Positions 22,970-35,337 of a DNA stretch of 64,000 bases are shown here, one piece after another; the first letter of the stretch is position 1; each line of letters begins with the position of its first letter. This DNA is from Alitta virens. Taxonomy: Eukaryota; Annelida; Polychaeta; Phyllodocida; Nereididae. The DNA is taken from positions 9,453,790 through 9,517,789 of the forward strand of contig OW028586.1 in the NCBI GenBank assembly GCA_932294295.1, in the 5' to 3' direction. Under the pieces are notes generated by a model, which was given only the letters and a program-made list of their open reading frames with translations, was not told the origin of the DNA and did no database searches. A program made the translations under genes and the position numbers.

Positions 22970-23660
22970 CGGGTAGTCACTTAATTGGGTGCCTATTGTG
23001 TGTACGTTCAGATGTTAGAATTAAAGTGCCATTGCTTATTCGACTTGAGTGATGTAATGTTGAACTGTCACCTGATCAGGTGGTCGCTAAATCGGATGCT
23101 TACTGTGTGGACTCTGTGGAGATGTAGACATTTTAAAGAACCATCACTTATTAGATTTCAGTAATGCAATTTTGACTGTCACTTAATAGTCTTTTCACTG
23201 CAGCCCTAAATTCATCAAGACATAAGTCTTTCCTCTCCTCTTATTACTCATTTTGCTTTTCAGACATAGTAGGTCATAACTAACTGATTCCATAAATATA
23301 ATTTTCTCAGGGATATAACAAAAATCAACTAAATGAAAAGATGTCAAATATGCATTAAAATACACTAAAAATACTGCTGCTAGGATGCACTTAGCTTCAG
23401 CCAATCAGAATCAAGAGCGGGAACTTTTTCAGCCAATAGAATTTGAGTATTCTGTTGTAGCCACCTGGTTTAAATACAGAGAACCTCCCGTGAAAATCCA
23501 CTATTGAATGCCTACTGTATTGATGTAGAAATTAAAGTGCCATTGCTTTTTGGACTTGAGTGATGTAATTTTGAACTGTCACTTAATCAGGTGGTCGCTA
23601 AATCGGATGCTTACTGTGGGTAGATGTAGAAATTAAAGCACCATTGATCGGGAGGTTGTT
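22970..23660 (+). repeat. Tandem repeat G (~110-125-bp unit) interrupted by repeat F
   Basis: Units begin near GTCACTTAATCAGGTGGTCG and continue with CTAAATCGGATGCTTACTGT, then GACTTGAGTGATGTAAT. Unit starts are near 22976, 23069, 23180 and 23578. The third is cut by the F element at 23185-23505 and resumes after it. Confidence 0.75.
23185..23505 (+). mobile_element. Repeat F copy 2, inserted in tandem repeat G
   Basis: Same orientation and nearly full alignment with 2156-2480: TAAGTCTTTCCTCTCCTCTT, then CAGCCAATCAGAATCAAGAG, then CCGTGAAAATCCACTATT. Flanks on both sides belong to tandem repeat G. Confidence 0.75.
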
Positions 23661-24412
23661 TGTTGGTTCTCTGTAATTTACAGAAGTCCGTCTAATTCAC
23701 AGAGGTCTGTTCTCGTCTCACTCAGCTCACAGAAAACACGGAATCATGTAAAACACGAAATAGTGTGATGAAACACGAGACGGGGCGATGCAGGAGCTAA
23801 TTAAAGAACACTTCTTATCTTAATTAACTGTAATTAGGGAAACAAATTACAAGAGGGCTGCTCATTACAATTGCCAGTCTCTGGAGGGTTGCATGTATCC
23901 CTGGTGACAATCCACCCCCTCCCCCCTCCCCACCCTCTGTCTCTTAGTCATTTCGTCTCTGCAATTACTACTACAGCTTCATTGCTCTTGCATACAACTG
24001 CTGTTGCAGTCGAGTTCCAGACTTCATCGCTTAACAAAACTGCCATGAGATCTATCCCAACAAAAGCGAGTACACGGCTAATCAGTATTGCCATAATTTG
24101 AGTAATTTTGCAATTTCCTTTCATAAATCACTTTGACTTTTTTGTCATTTTGTTTTTTTATTTTGCGACATTGATTAGCTTTAAGCAATGTTCACTTCAG
24201 CTAGCCATAAACACACTTGTGAACATCAGCCTTTAACATTTTACTACGCACATTTCAGCTTAGCTGGCCAAAACATGCATATCATTTCAGCTGTATACTG
24301 GAAAATACTGTATGTTTAAACTTATTGAGCGTTTAATGGGTGTTCTTACATTAGTTGAGATGCTTTGTAGAGCACTTTTAAGATGATATCTCCTGACATC
24401 TAGGACTTAAAG

Positions 24413-26082
24413 GGGAACTAACCCCTTTTGCACTTTACCTCTCAGATTTTAGCTTGGGTCCATAGAATCAATTCCATGCTATTCATAACTTGTATATGTG
24501 CCCTGGTAATGATATATCCTGCATTTATTAGCTCCGTGTTGTGAACTACGGAGGCCGCCATTTTTTAAATTCCTGGTGTTTTGCACTGACCGGAAATACG
24601 TCACTGTTGTACCAAGTCTTAGCATGGAGTCACTAGAGTGGTCTTAGCCAATGAGAGCCAAGTTTTCTGGAGGCTTGGCATTGCAATTCAACTGGTGAGA
24701 ACAACTGTCAACAACAGTTTTAGATACAGGTGTTAATTGCACTTTCAGAGCTTTTGTAAAGGGCATGTCAAAGTTAGGCAATACCCTGAAATAAGCCCCT
24801 CAGGGGAGGAGTTTTAGGTTACAAATATGTATGACATAAATTTTGAAAATCATACTTTTGTAAGTTTTATAAATTTGTGTAAAAATAAAACAATATATGA
24901 ACAAGGAATTAATTTCAGTAGTAATATATTGTCTGTTTATTATCAAAAAACGTTATTGCTATTTAATTTAGTTTTTTGATAATAAACAGATAATATATTA
25001 CTACTGAAATTAATTTCTAGGTCAATATTGTTTTATTTTTACAAATTTATAAAACTTTGTTAATAAACACAGAAAATATAAAAGTATGATTTACAAATTG
25101 TTCAGTATATATATTACTCCTGAAATAGGCCCTTCAATCAATGAATACCTTTAAGATTACTCCTGGAAGGCCCCTGAGGGGCTTATTTCAGGATATTGCC
25201 TCTAAGAATAGGTATATAGGTATATATGCATGGGCAAATAAGCAATAACCCTGCTACGTACATGTTATGTAAGACGTTTTTCCCAACATATATTTTGTAT
25301 CACTATATTTCTGACCATATTTTTGCAAGAGAACAGAATTGGAATACTGCTTTGCTTTGTAAATAAAATGTTACATAATCTTTAGGGGCAATGTGCAGTA
25401 TTATGTATAGTATACATATATTTCATAGTATTTATATTTGGTGTATATGTAGTGTTAGTGTGATTGTTTTAAAGGCAGTACCTCCTACTTTACTAAGATT
25501 AATATATATTAATTACCAAATTGTGCTTATTTCAATTATACCAGTTTAAAATAAAATATAATATCAAAAACTTATTTTCAACAAAATTTTGTCAATACAC
25601 TATTTTTTTAAAGCTTCACTAATAAACAGTGGACGAATGATAGATAGATTTATTCAGTAGTTGTATTACAAAGCAGGATACTTGATAGTTGTTCTGATAT
25701 TGTGTGATAATTGCATTGTCTCAAATAGTTCAATGGCAATTACTTGACACTCAGTAAGAACTTTATGTTGTTGTGATATCTGTTCTTGTCATTATAATTG
25801 CAATGAACAATGTAACAGATTGTAATCCACAGGATTGTAATTAATTTGTATGGCTGAATACATATGGCCTAGCTGTGTACATAAGTGACGTCACTATTTT
25901 ACGTGCCGTGTGCAATAATGGCGGCCCCCAGCATGTTGATGGTTGGTGCAAATTTCACTTTTAATTGGCTTGAAATCATATCAAACCCGAGTTTAAGACA
26001 TTTTCTTTCACTGCAATATATTATTTGACAACTAATTGAACTTTTGAAATTAACATACAAACTTCCATTAGTTCCCCTTTAA
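24413..26082. mobile_element. 1.67-kb non-autonomous transposon with TTAA ends
   Basis: The left end reads TTAA then AGGGGAACTAA; the right end reads TTAGTTCCCCT then TTAA, an 11-base perfect terminal inverted repeat with a TTAA target. Subterminal regions also mirror one another imperfectly: GGCCGCCATT near 24550 and AATGGCGGCC near 25918, with CGTCAC and GTGACGTCAC beside them. TTAA targets are known for piggyBac and Kolobok elements; no transposase frame is present, so the superfamily is open. Confidence 0.75.
24776..25201. mobile_element. Nested ~425-bp palindromic element
   Basis: Inside the TTAA element, a ~31-base inverted repeat lies at both ends: CAATACCCTGAAATAAGCCC near 24779 and its complement near 25196, with one mismatch. 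The centre has a second stem of about 45 bases (24907-24951 against 24971-25016) with a loop of about 19. The whole could form a long hairpin. No frame. Confidence 0.75.
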
Positions 26083-26680
26083 CATTCGTTTCCATTATAG
26101 TGCTTGGAATGAACTTAATTTTAGGCAAAAACATTGCAGTGATTTACAAGTATGCCGCAAGGCGTGTTCATGACTGCCTGTCATGAGACAGTGTGTTGGC
26201 CCAGATTTAGACATAATAATAATATAATACTAGTGTATGTAAGTACATTATGGAGAGCTAATTCTACGGACTCATTTGTCACTTTTACAATAATAATGGT
26301 CATGGGATTATCAATGTCCCTAGAAAGACTTTCCTGATTAATTTGATTGGAATTTTCAGTTTCTTTGGGATAATAAGGAAATTGCTTGCTGAACAAGGGA
26401 TCATGAGGATTGTGAATGACATCTAAACGAACTGTTGCAGTGACAAGACATGGGCGGATTAATTAAGGATGAGAATGCCTGCCTGATTACGTAATGATGG
26501 CCCTTTACAGCAGCTGACAATGTCTGTCTCTCTCATCTAATTAAGTCATTGCTGGTTGTTTATTATATCTCACAAAACTTCTGAGATATACATGGCAAAT
26601 GAAATATTTGTGGTTGTGGTGTGGCAAGTGAAAGGCCCAACCTTTCTACGGAGAGTCTTACTCTTGGTCAGTGACCAGGG

Positions 26681-26868
26681 GTTGGGGCCTAGCTCAGTGG
26701 TAGCAGCACACTGGGCTTCCCAACCACTGGGTCCCGGGTTCGATTCCCAGTCAAGCCGATGTTGGATGGCTGTTTCATCGTTCATCTCATTGCCATGGTC
26801 TCTGCCTGTCCTAATTAGCCAATCAGGTGCAGAAATACAGGATGTAAAGCCCTAATCCACCCATCAAC
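26681..26868 (+). mobile_element. SINE-A copy 4
   Basis: GGCCTAGCTCAGTGGTAGC head, GGGTTCGATTCCCAG B-box, body and AATCCACCC tail. A SINE-B copy follows within about 15 bases. Confidence 0.85.
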
Positions 26869-26879
26869 CCTTGATCATC

Positions 26880-27135
26880 TCCCAATGGAGGTCTCTGGTT
26901 AGATTCGCAGCCCAGGCACTCTTCATGAGCTACATCTCAACGGGATGTCATTCGCATGAGATGTTCGTCTGGCGGCGCCTTGTACTTAGTTTCTATGCTG
27001 AGGCAAATAGAAGACACCACACTTGGGGTAAATGTGTACTGGAGGTACATAGCACGGACTTCCTATTTCTCTCATCTTGTCAATCAACCGTCTTTAGCAA
27101 CAAATATTGCCCAAGGGGTGCTTCAATATTCCCAT
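26880..27135 (+). mobile_element. SINE-B copy 1, degenerate
   Basis: CTTCATGAGCTACATCTC, GGATGTCATTCGCATGAGAT and TTGTCAATCAACC align to the better copy at 42417-42690. The tRNA-like head is mostly lost. Open frames of 87-128 codons here come from the repeat. Confidence 0.7.
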
Positions 27136-28040
27136 TGTATCCCATTAAAACCAAACGATTTAGTTCTGTTGGCATGGGATATCTCTTTACTTTATGTAGT
27201 GACTGTGATACCCATGTAGTACTTTACTCGCAACAGAATGAATTTGCTATTATCTAATGACTGGATCATTGCATTTACTAAAACAGGAGTGTCCCTCCAG
27301 GCTGCTTGGGGCACATCTATCTTGTTCCCCTTTAGTTTTATGTTGGTTGGGGGGTGATATATCAGAAGTGACTTGGATAGATGCATCTGAAGAAATAGAT
27401 TGAGTGTGCTATTCAAATAATCATGAAGGGGCCTTTTTCCCCTTTGGGGCACCACTTTGTTCTTCTTGAGAGATGACTAAAGAGCAGTTAGAACAACAAT
27501 GATTTGCTACCACAACAATGCATAACAACGGCTACCCAGCTTTTTCAAATTGCCTGCCCTCCAAATCATCCTGTTAAGCCCATTACGTCTGCTCAGTTGT
27601 GCATTGGAGGCCGCCATTTTGATTTGTCAATGGCCTGTGGGGCCTTAGCATATGGCTAGTGCCGCGGGCAACATTCACAAATCACTGAGCTGGTCATAAA
27701 TCATGGCTGACAGGTCCAGATTAACTCTGAACGATCCACCATATGTATTTATATACTCCATTTTTCTCCCTCCAGGTTAGCCCAGTGTGGATTTGATGTG
27801 AACAGAGCATCAGCAAACTGGTTCACCCCCCTCTCTCCCTAGACATTGCTAGAGGCAGCCTTGTGTAATGGGTATCACATATTTCTCGGTCCACCAATAA
27901 TAATAACATAAATCTTGCAGGCTTCATCAGATCAGACTGTCACTAACATTTCTCCGATGGTTTGTTGGGTGTTCCAGATTGCAGACCTCATTTTCTGGCC
28001 CATTAGCTATCACTGTACACAACAAGTTATGCATTGTAAG
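27136..28040. other. Non-coding, apparently unique
   Basis: No exon recognised. A YY1-like GGCCGCCATTTTGATTTG lies at about 27609. No repeat family recognised. Confidence 0.4.
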
Positions 28041-28049
28041 TGTGATACG

Positions 28050-28259
28050 CAGTGGTGGAAGAACGTTTCAGCACACCCATTAAATGAGCAAGAGTTTGGT
28101 GTAAAAATATTTTTAGTCATTGAGCTCATGTCTACCTATGTATGGACTATTTTGCCAGGTCACTTGATAAGGTCAATGGAAACTGTTGCTGATTAGACTG
28201 CTCTTGATTGTCTCAGCATAGTCATTACACCCGTTTGCGAAAACTTTTCTTCACCGATG
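28050..28259 (+). mobile_element. MITE D, best full-length copy (~210 bp)
   Basis: Starts CAGTGGTGGAAGAACGTTTC and ends AAAACTTTTCTTCACCGATG; the two ends are imperfect inverted repeats of about 20 bases. The middle holds TATGTATGGACTATTTTGCC, TGATAAGGTCAATGGAAAC and GACTGCTCTTGATTGTCTC. No coding capacity. Confidence 0.8.
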
Positions 28260-28329
28260 TCCAGTTTGTCGAAATGGGCATGCTAGATTTGGACTCTACA
28301 TGCTCCAGAACAGAAGATGGTACATGGTA

Positions 28330-28450
28330 ACTACTAGTAATGGGCCAGTCCAACTTCGAGCCAAACTTGTACCATTTAGCGCCGATGTGGGGTCGATGCT
28401 TGGCCGACGTTGAGTCAATGGAGCCAACCGCCAGCCAGCGATGAGGCAAT
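28330..28450. repeat. Possible degenerate repeat rich in CCGATGT/GGTCGATG/CCGACGTTG
   Basis: GCCGATGTGGGGTCGATGC and GGCCGACGTTGAGTC look like diverged short units. Family unknown. Confidence 0.3.
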
Positions 28451-29039
28451 ATTGGATGTTATCTGGAAGGTGGTCAGAATCAGTTGAAGATGTCTTATAT
28501 TTCTCAGACAGTCATTTTGAAAACAACAACAAAACCTATACTTGGCATGCCCTACCTCAATTAGGTAGATTTATTTCACACAGATTAGGAGTCCTGGACC
28601 ACTCAATGTGCACAATGCATTAAAAAATGTGATACTGCCATTTGATAATAGGCCTGTTTTCCATTAGCAATACTGTGGTGTACATTTGGATGATTGTGTG
28701 AGTTTCACTCAGACATGGAAACAAAAGCTGCGGAAGGATAGGTCTCTTTTAGTAATGGCAGAAGCAAAATCTCCAGCCATGTCGAGCGACAGCCCTCGGT
28801 TCCTTTCGGGCAAATTAAACCAATTTGGCAATGGCCATCGTGCGATGGCTGAGAGCGTTTCAAAGTAATTGCTCTGTTGTCTTTTTCTTCCTTTCTTCCT
28901 TTTTTTGCAACAGCTTCCGATTTTCAGAGGCACTAAAGACCTGGAGCATCTTCCAGGTCATTCCGGCCAACCGAGCGCCATCTTTGTTTTGCCTCGTTTC
29001 AAATTCCGAACTGCGCACTCAGGCCGCCATATAAAACAT

Positions 29040-29975
29040 TAACTTCTCGTTATGATGAAAATGCCTTCATGCACACAAAAATTTAATTTTCGTCAGCTCC
29101 ATCCCAAAATTTCATTTCATAATTGAATTTTTGAAAAGAAATGATATACGGCTAATTAAAGTTAATTCTTAATATTAATTGGTTCTCTTTGGAATGTCAT
29201 ATAGACGTAATAATTAAGAAATACATAATTGATTTCATAACTTTCATCATCAGTTTTCTCATAAGCATCATCACCTAGATTTGACAATCAGGGATTATTA
29301 ATTCATTAATATTCATCAATCAGCACAAAGATGCATTAATCAAGGAAATGCACAATTTCATCTACTTCAGTTCAAATCCTCTCATGTAATGATAATTCCA
29401 TTCATTTGATGTCAGTGGGCTGTATCCTCTCCATTTGCTCGGGATAGTCTTACTGAGGCCTCATTGCTATTAGCAGATTAGTTTCTGTCCAGTAAGGCCA
29501 AGCAAAATAGCATCTATGGTTACTCGGCTGAATTTCCTAAAGCATTGCCAGTCGAGTGTGGCCAACAAAATGTTTGTGTTCACATCTAAATTGCTCCTAT
29601 CTCTATATTGTTTAGCATTAGGATTGCTCTGTTTTTTGAAGGTATTTAGAATGTCTTGCGAATGGAGATTGGTATTTATTTGGTATCTGTTCATGAAAAG
29701 ACATGTTTTTACAGAGTATAAGATGATATCAATTGCACTCTTTTGTTCAATCGTCATACAAGGTTTTGCCAGATATCCAAGACGATAACACAATATAGTG
29801 AGAGACTCAAGCTTGTCCTGGTGCATAAGCTGTATGGGTACAAACGTCCCAAAAGTATATATATACATTATGTGTATACATGTACAGTACAACGGTCTTT
29901 AGACAGTACAGACCTTAAACGTGCTCTATAAATAGCCATTAATGAGGTCAGTCCCACGTGACCTGATGGTGTGTA
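29040..29975. other. AT-rich non-coding DNA
   Basis: No supported gene. A 140-codon frame (29470-29892, minus) and a 90-codon frame (29516-29788, plus) overlap on opposite strands. Neither has a recognisable domain, and a frame of this size is expected by chance in a window this long. Confidence 0.45.
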
Positions 29976-29981
29976 GTCCAT

Positions 29982-29996
29982 CTCCTAGGGGGCAGC
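29982..29996 (+). promoter_or_regulatory. CTCF-like motif
   Basis: TCCTAGGGGGCAGCA matches the CTCF core. No other elements are obvious nearby. Confidence 0.4.
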
Positions 29997-30289
29997 ACAG
30001 GATGCAAACCATTCTCCATAATCGTATATGATAATGGCAGTATAGAAGTAAGGCTGATGCAATATTATGCATGGGATGTTTTTCACTTGAGTCACTTATC
30101 TTCCTTTGGTTCTCAATGTTCCATCATTACTTGACTGCTGTGGAGAAGATTAAAGCTGTTGTGCTTCTGTGATGTGAGATTATTGTATGTATTTAATGGG
30201 CACCCATCTCTGACACATCCTCATACTACTAATGCCGCTAATGGGACTCTGATCACTGCAGCTTCGCCATGTAATCCATGGTGGCATTT

Positions 30290-30700
30290 TTTGTCAAAAC
30301 ATGATATGGATTAAGTACCGCCTTGCCGCTGATGGAATTAATAGGACTTTTTGCTCTTTCGTCTTCTTTTTGATTAACAAAGTGCTGCGAGCAAAAGCAA
30401 CCATCGTGCTACAGTGGAACTCGCTGTATATGGAAGGCTTAGCGGCAATGTCGATCTAAGCTATCACCGCGCGGGCTCGCTGGCTCATGTGGAGATGCGT
30501 CTTGAAAGATAACCTTCAGTTTTTCGTCCATAATGTGATTGCTGTTGTAATGTCACCTCCTTAGAGAGGCTTTTAGAATTGATGCATGGCTCTTTGACTT
30601 TTAAGCACTAAACTTCAATTACAAGTTGCCTGATATCCAGTGGGAGGCTGAAGCAAAACTTGCTACCGCGATTAGCCTTGTGATTTTGAGCTTTTGATGT
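30290..30700. other. Candidate conserved non-coding block
   Basis: Repeat-poor, with intact CpGs (ATCACCGCGCGGGCTCGC) and a TCF-like AACAAAG. No frame with a domain. The regulatory reading is inference. Confidence 0.3.
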
Positions 30701-31874
30701 ATAATAGCTCTAATTTGAAATCATTTGCTGAATACAGTTTACTTTTTCAATGTTCTGTATAATGTCCCTCTACAAAGAATAATCGTGGGGTGCAGAGAAA
30801 CGTTGTGTTAGTCTGCTTTTGATAATAGTATACGGCTGTATGCCATACACAAATATTTCAGATGCAGGGATTTAGAAATGTTTTGGCTTAAAACGTTTTG
30901 CATTAGGTGGTTTTGTAGAGGCAATGAAGCCATGCAGTAAAAGAAGAAAAAGATAAGTGCAGTTTCAGGTCGGAAATGGAAGTATCGGGTGATGTTAAAC
31001 ACAGTCTAAAACCCTGCTTAAAACACTGCACCTGGTAGAGGGATCGGAAAGCTCAATTTGTGACACAATGGGACAGAATGTGTCACTATCAGCTGAGCAA
31101 ATGCTGCGGGTTGTGTGATCAAAATGGCATAAATGGAATTTTGCGCGTGCTTTGTGTCCGCATTGTGCGGCTTCAAATTACCATCGATTTGGATGTCGGC
31201 TGGCTTTGGGAACAAGGGATCCCATTTTTCTGCTGTGTGCTTCCTTTTGCGCCAGCTTTTTTTGTGCAAACACAGTTGTAAAGAGATCGAATGCCGTGAT
31301 TTACAAGTCTAGGGATGTCAAAGACATGCCTTCATGCCGATTTGTGCCAACATCAGTTGGAACTTCTTCCTCCGCTAGCAGTGATACTTGCATGAAAATG
31401 TAAAATGCTTCATGGTCAATTGCATACATTTACTCCTGCGCGAAGTCAAAATGTTGAACGATAACCAGCTGAAGACTTCTTTGCATCGGTGACTTTACTG
31501 TGGCGTTGGCACCGCAGAAGATGTGTCCACCGGGTGGGGCTAGTCATGCCGCTGGAGAGTGTTTGCTCCTCCTGCTATGCTGGGCTCTCTGTAGGATTTC
31601 ATTAACACGGCATCTGCTGTGTTCCCAGTAATGTCACTTTCCGATATGATTAAGTCTCTCTCCGCTTTTTACTGCTCCCATAAAACTATCGAACAGTTGT
31701 GCGGATGCCATGATCCACTTCAGTCATTTTTATGTCCTCTGAGGTCTGAAGGAGTAAACCTTGTTCAGTAATTGGTCCTCTACTATTGCTTGTTACTACG
31801 CAATTTCAAGTAAATATATATGGCTTCTCTGTTATAAGTCGCATACTCTCAACTTCTCTGCTATGAGTTGCATA

Positions 31875-32090
31875 CTGCGCTGGAAAATGGTTTCTGCTCA
31901 CCCATTGAATGGGCAATATTTCGGGGTAGAAAAATTAAGTTTTTAATTTAAGTTTTTGTCTTCCAATGTATGAACTATTTTGCCAGTGCACTTGATAAGG
32001 TCAAAAACTTTGCCAATTAGACTGTTCTTGATTGTCTCAGCATAGTGATTACATTTTTGTTTGGTGTGCAAAATACATCAGTGTATTGTA
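31875..32090 (+). mobile_element. MITE D copy
   Basis: TATGAACTATTTTGCCAGTG, TTGCCAATTAGACTG and TTTGGTGTGCAAAA. The 5' end follows TA but is diverged. Confidence 0.72.
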
Positions 32091-32862
32091 ATTGGTGCGT
32101 TATTTATGACTGCTTGCCATGAAACAATCTGTTAGGTATCTCACTCCTATTCAGCATAGAGTTACTTTTATCTTAGTCAAAGAAAACTGATGCTTGTTTA
32201 TCTGGTGCGGTTAACCTTGAAAAGGAGCAACACCCTTTTCCTTGAAAACCTGATTCACGTGAAAGTATGGCAAGCTTTAACCGCATAATCTTTAACGGAA
32301 GCATCACCGCCCATGCTTGGTTGGCATGCTGTAGGTGATGGTATGGGCAAAGAATCTCCCAGGGTCTCTCTGTCTCAGCTTCTCTGTCCGTCTGTCCGTA
32401 CCCTGTCTCCCTGTTGCACTAGCTCCTCCAAGCCGGTAGCTAGGAAACTCCCTCCTCTTTCTTTTTTCCTTCAATTGAATTGCTGCTGGATGCTGATGTT
32501 GGGAAATTGGCATGACAGGAGTGATCACTTCAATCATCTCTGGCTGCTCGAGAAACTACGAGAATTGACAGAATGGGCGATAATAGGAGAAATTTACAGC
32601 GCAGTCTGCCTTAAACGCTTGCAATTTCCCCGGGGGCTTGGTGTTTGATCAGCGCAGTTCCATGCGAGGACATTTGCATAAAATGCCTTAATGAGAACAA
32701 GTGGGCTGGATGAATCGAGTCTGCTGGGAATCAAATCTTTTCAGGAGGGAAACCAATTATTTCTGTGGGGGATCCTTGTAAGTCTCCTGCCCCATCTCCA
32801 AAGTTTGATTGGGGCTACCCGCCCGAGTGCAACTTCATGTATTACAGTATATGCTAATACTT

Positions 32863-32909
32863 GTGCTGCCATCTTGTGAGAAATGACTAATTGTGACGCC
32901 ATCTCGTGG
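32863..32909 (-). promoter_or_regulatory. Pair of minus-strand CTCF-like motifs
   Basis: On the minus strand, CACAAGATGGCAGCAC (32863-32878) and CCACGAGATGGCGTCA (32894-32909) both match the CTCF core, about 31 bases apart. Confidence 0.45.
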
Positions 32910-33970
32910 CAACCAACAGAAGTTCATATTTGAAATATGACAACTGCAACAAAATAACATCATGGGCGATAATAGATGACATTTGTGTGTCTATGAAGTT
33001 GTATTTATTTTTGTTTGGAAAATCATATATAATTATAACAAATTTTGTCGATTGATGCCTTGTATTTCAACTTAAGATATGCAATGCAATGAAAATCTTT
33101 CAAATTGGTAAAAAGTAATCTTGGACTCATTCAGCTGAAGCACTGCAACTAAGTTTTGACCTGGTGGAGTTTCACCTGTAAATAACTTATCTGCTGCACA
33201 CGGCCAATACATTCCATGTTTTGCATTCTATCGAACAACCATCTGTCTTAAACAACCAATTCTATTGACTGATCTCCCAATTAAGAACTTACTCTACATT
33301 ATATTATTAGTTAAAGCTACTTAATGCCAAAGCTTGGCAGTACACGTGTCTTTGGTTTCTTTCGATTCTGCAGTTCTTCCTTGTTTAGCTTCATGTTGCC
33401 CTGAGTTTTTAGGGGCTTGCTGTTCATCCAAATCTTCTCTGGGTGAAGTCGTTTCCCATCCTGAATTCCCTAGAGCCTCATTTGCATAATCGCGTTTGTT
33501 AACGTGCAAATTGGACGAGAGAGAAAATCATAAGTACATCTCGCTGAGTTTCCGTCAATTTCACGCTAATTTCCATGCGCCATTGCCTCCACAGCCATTG
33601 TTCATTTCTTTTGTGACGTGTTTCCGGTTCCGCTAAGAGCTCTGTATGACTGGACCGGCCTGGATGCCGGCTGTGGGCTGGATTTATCAATCTGGTTCTG
33701 TATGCGGCAGTTTGACGTCACTTTGATTCACTCAGCTCATTCAGTAAATGCCAATTTGACAATTTGTGCCTGTTGAGATGTTCTACATTGTTTGTTTGGT
33801 TGTTTGCTTGCTTGCTTGCATAGTTGGTTGGTTGCTTGTTTGGTTATCATTGGTTATGATGTCAGTATCACCGCACATTCCAATCAATCGTACGTAGACT
33901 AGTAAATCTATTATTATTATATTATAGAAAAGTAGTTAGCCTCCAAGCTTTAGTGTTAGATATTCCAGTT

Positions 33971-34086
33971 AGTTGATTGATTGATTGATTGATTGATTGA
34001 TACCTCAAGACTTGACTGATTTTAATATCAAATATCACCTGACTAACTGACTGACGTGCTGACCGACTGACTGACTGACTGACTGA
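33971..34086 (+). repeat. (TTGA)n and (ACTG)n microsatellites
   Basis: GATTGATT run at 33972-34001 and GACTGACTGACTGACT at about 34062-34086. Confidence 0.85.
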
Positions 34087-34496
34087 TCTCAGTCAGCCAA
34101 TAAAGGCACTAGCCAATCATGACACATTTCAGCTTAGGCCTAAACCTACACATGGCCAGAGTAGACGCTTTTATTCCACAAGACAAACAGGGAAGCCTTG
34201 TTTAATTTCATGGCCTACTCCTTTCTTCCTCTCCATTTAGCCAATAGCATGTGTTTTGTTGTAGCAGCTGTCAGTCTGTGTTTTCTGTCAATAATTCTCC
34301 GAACGGGACTGGGGATCAAAGAACCCGCCATCGACAAGCAGCTAAGAGGGGTAACAGGGCAACCTGTTTTTAGCGGACACCCCAAGTGCTTGGATGACAC
34401 TTAATGTCGCCTCGCGGTGCAATAATTGTCTGTCATCCTGAATGATATACCGCTAATAGACTGGTTAATGAATGCATGCTGTAACTAAATCGTGCA

Positions 34497-34746
34497 CATA
34501 TGGCGGTAAAAAGATGTTTTCTGCACCGTAGAAGGGATTTTCTGTTTTAAGTTCTTGTCTACCTATGTATGGACTATTTTGCCAGTGCACTCGATAAGGT
34601 CAACGGAAACTTTGCCACTTAGACTGCTCTTGATTGTCTTAGCATAGTTATTACATTTTTGATGAAGATTACACAGTGTGGAGAATACAAATATGTAAGC
34701 CTACTATCAATGCTATTTGGTGTGGGAAAAATTATGTTCACCACTG
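34497..34746 (+). mobile_element. MITE D copy, ~250 bp
   Basis: GCGGTAAAAAGATGTTTTCT near the start, TATGTATGGACTATTTTGCC and TGATTGTCTTAGCATAGTTA in the middle, and GTTCACCACTG at the end. It keeps the middle spacer that shorter copies lack. Confidence 0.75.
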
Positions 34747-34949
34747 TCGATCACCTTTCAAGTTACTGCGTTGAGCATTCTGTTTGCGCTGCACTGATTG
34801 TGGGATTGCTGCCGTGTGCATTAGACTCGAGCGCACCTATTCCCAGCCTAGAGAGGCTGAGCTGTATTGGACAACCATTTTCTCTGCCATTAAACTAGGG
34901 AAACCCGATATAGGAGACATGAATGATTCATTTGTCAGTCTGTGACGAA

Positions 34950-35330
34950 TGGTTTCTTTGAGTTAGGCCTAATTATATTTGACAAAGGACACTCTCTCCT
35001 ATTAGCGCGTTATAATGGCAGCCGGATAGTGGTGGCCCAGCCTTGCTGAGGGGTAAAAGTTAATAAGAGTGGCTTAGGGTTGCAACCCCATAACTGGTTC
35101 ACAGCGAGGGACAAATGGCTCTCTGTTTGGCCACCCTCTTTCTGGTTTATCGAGTTCCGTCAGTCTTTAATTTGCCCTGTTTGTGTTATATCAGGCTAAA
35201 GTGACAGGAAAATACGGTTAAGGCAATCGGCTTGAAAAGAGCACCCACGGCTTGTCTGCCATGTCTGCAAAGCTGGCCCATTTACAGTATAGTCTCTTCC
35301 AAAGGGCACACAAAATTATGAACTGCGGCT
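34950..35330. other. Candidate conserved non-coding block
   Basis: GC-richer and repeat-free, between two D elements, with a palindromic GGGTTGCAACCC at about 35078. No domain-bearing frame. Confidence 0.3.
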
Positions 35331-35337
35331 GCTGAAG

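Noticed and set aside
26871..27257. 128-codon frame
   Set aside because: It overlaps the SINE-B copy and has no domain or splice signals.
28709..28933. Overlapping short frames near 28.7-29.0 kb as an exon
   Set aside because: Frames on both strands are short, have no domain, and show no clear splice sites.
29470..29892. 140-codon frame on the minus strand
   Set aside because: No recognisable domain, and a frame of this size is expected about once by chance in AT-rich DNA of this length.
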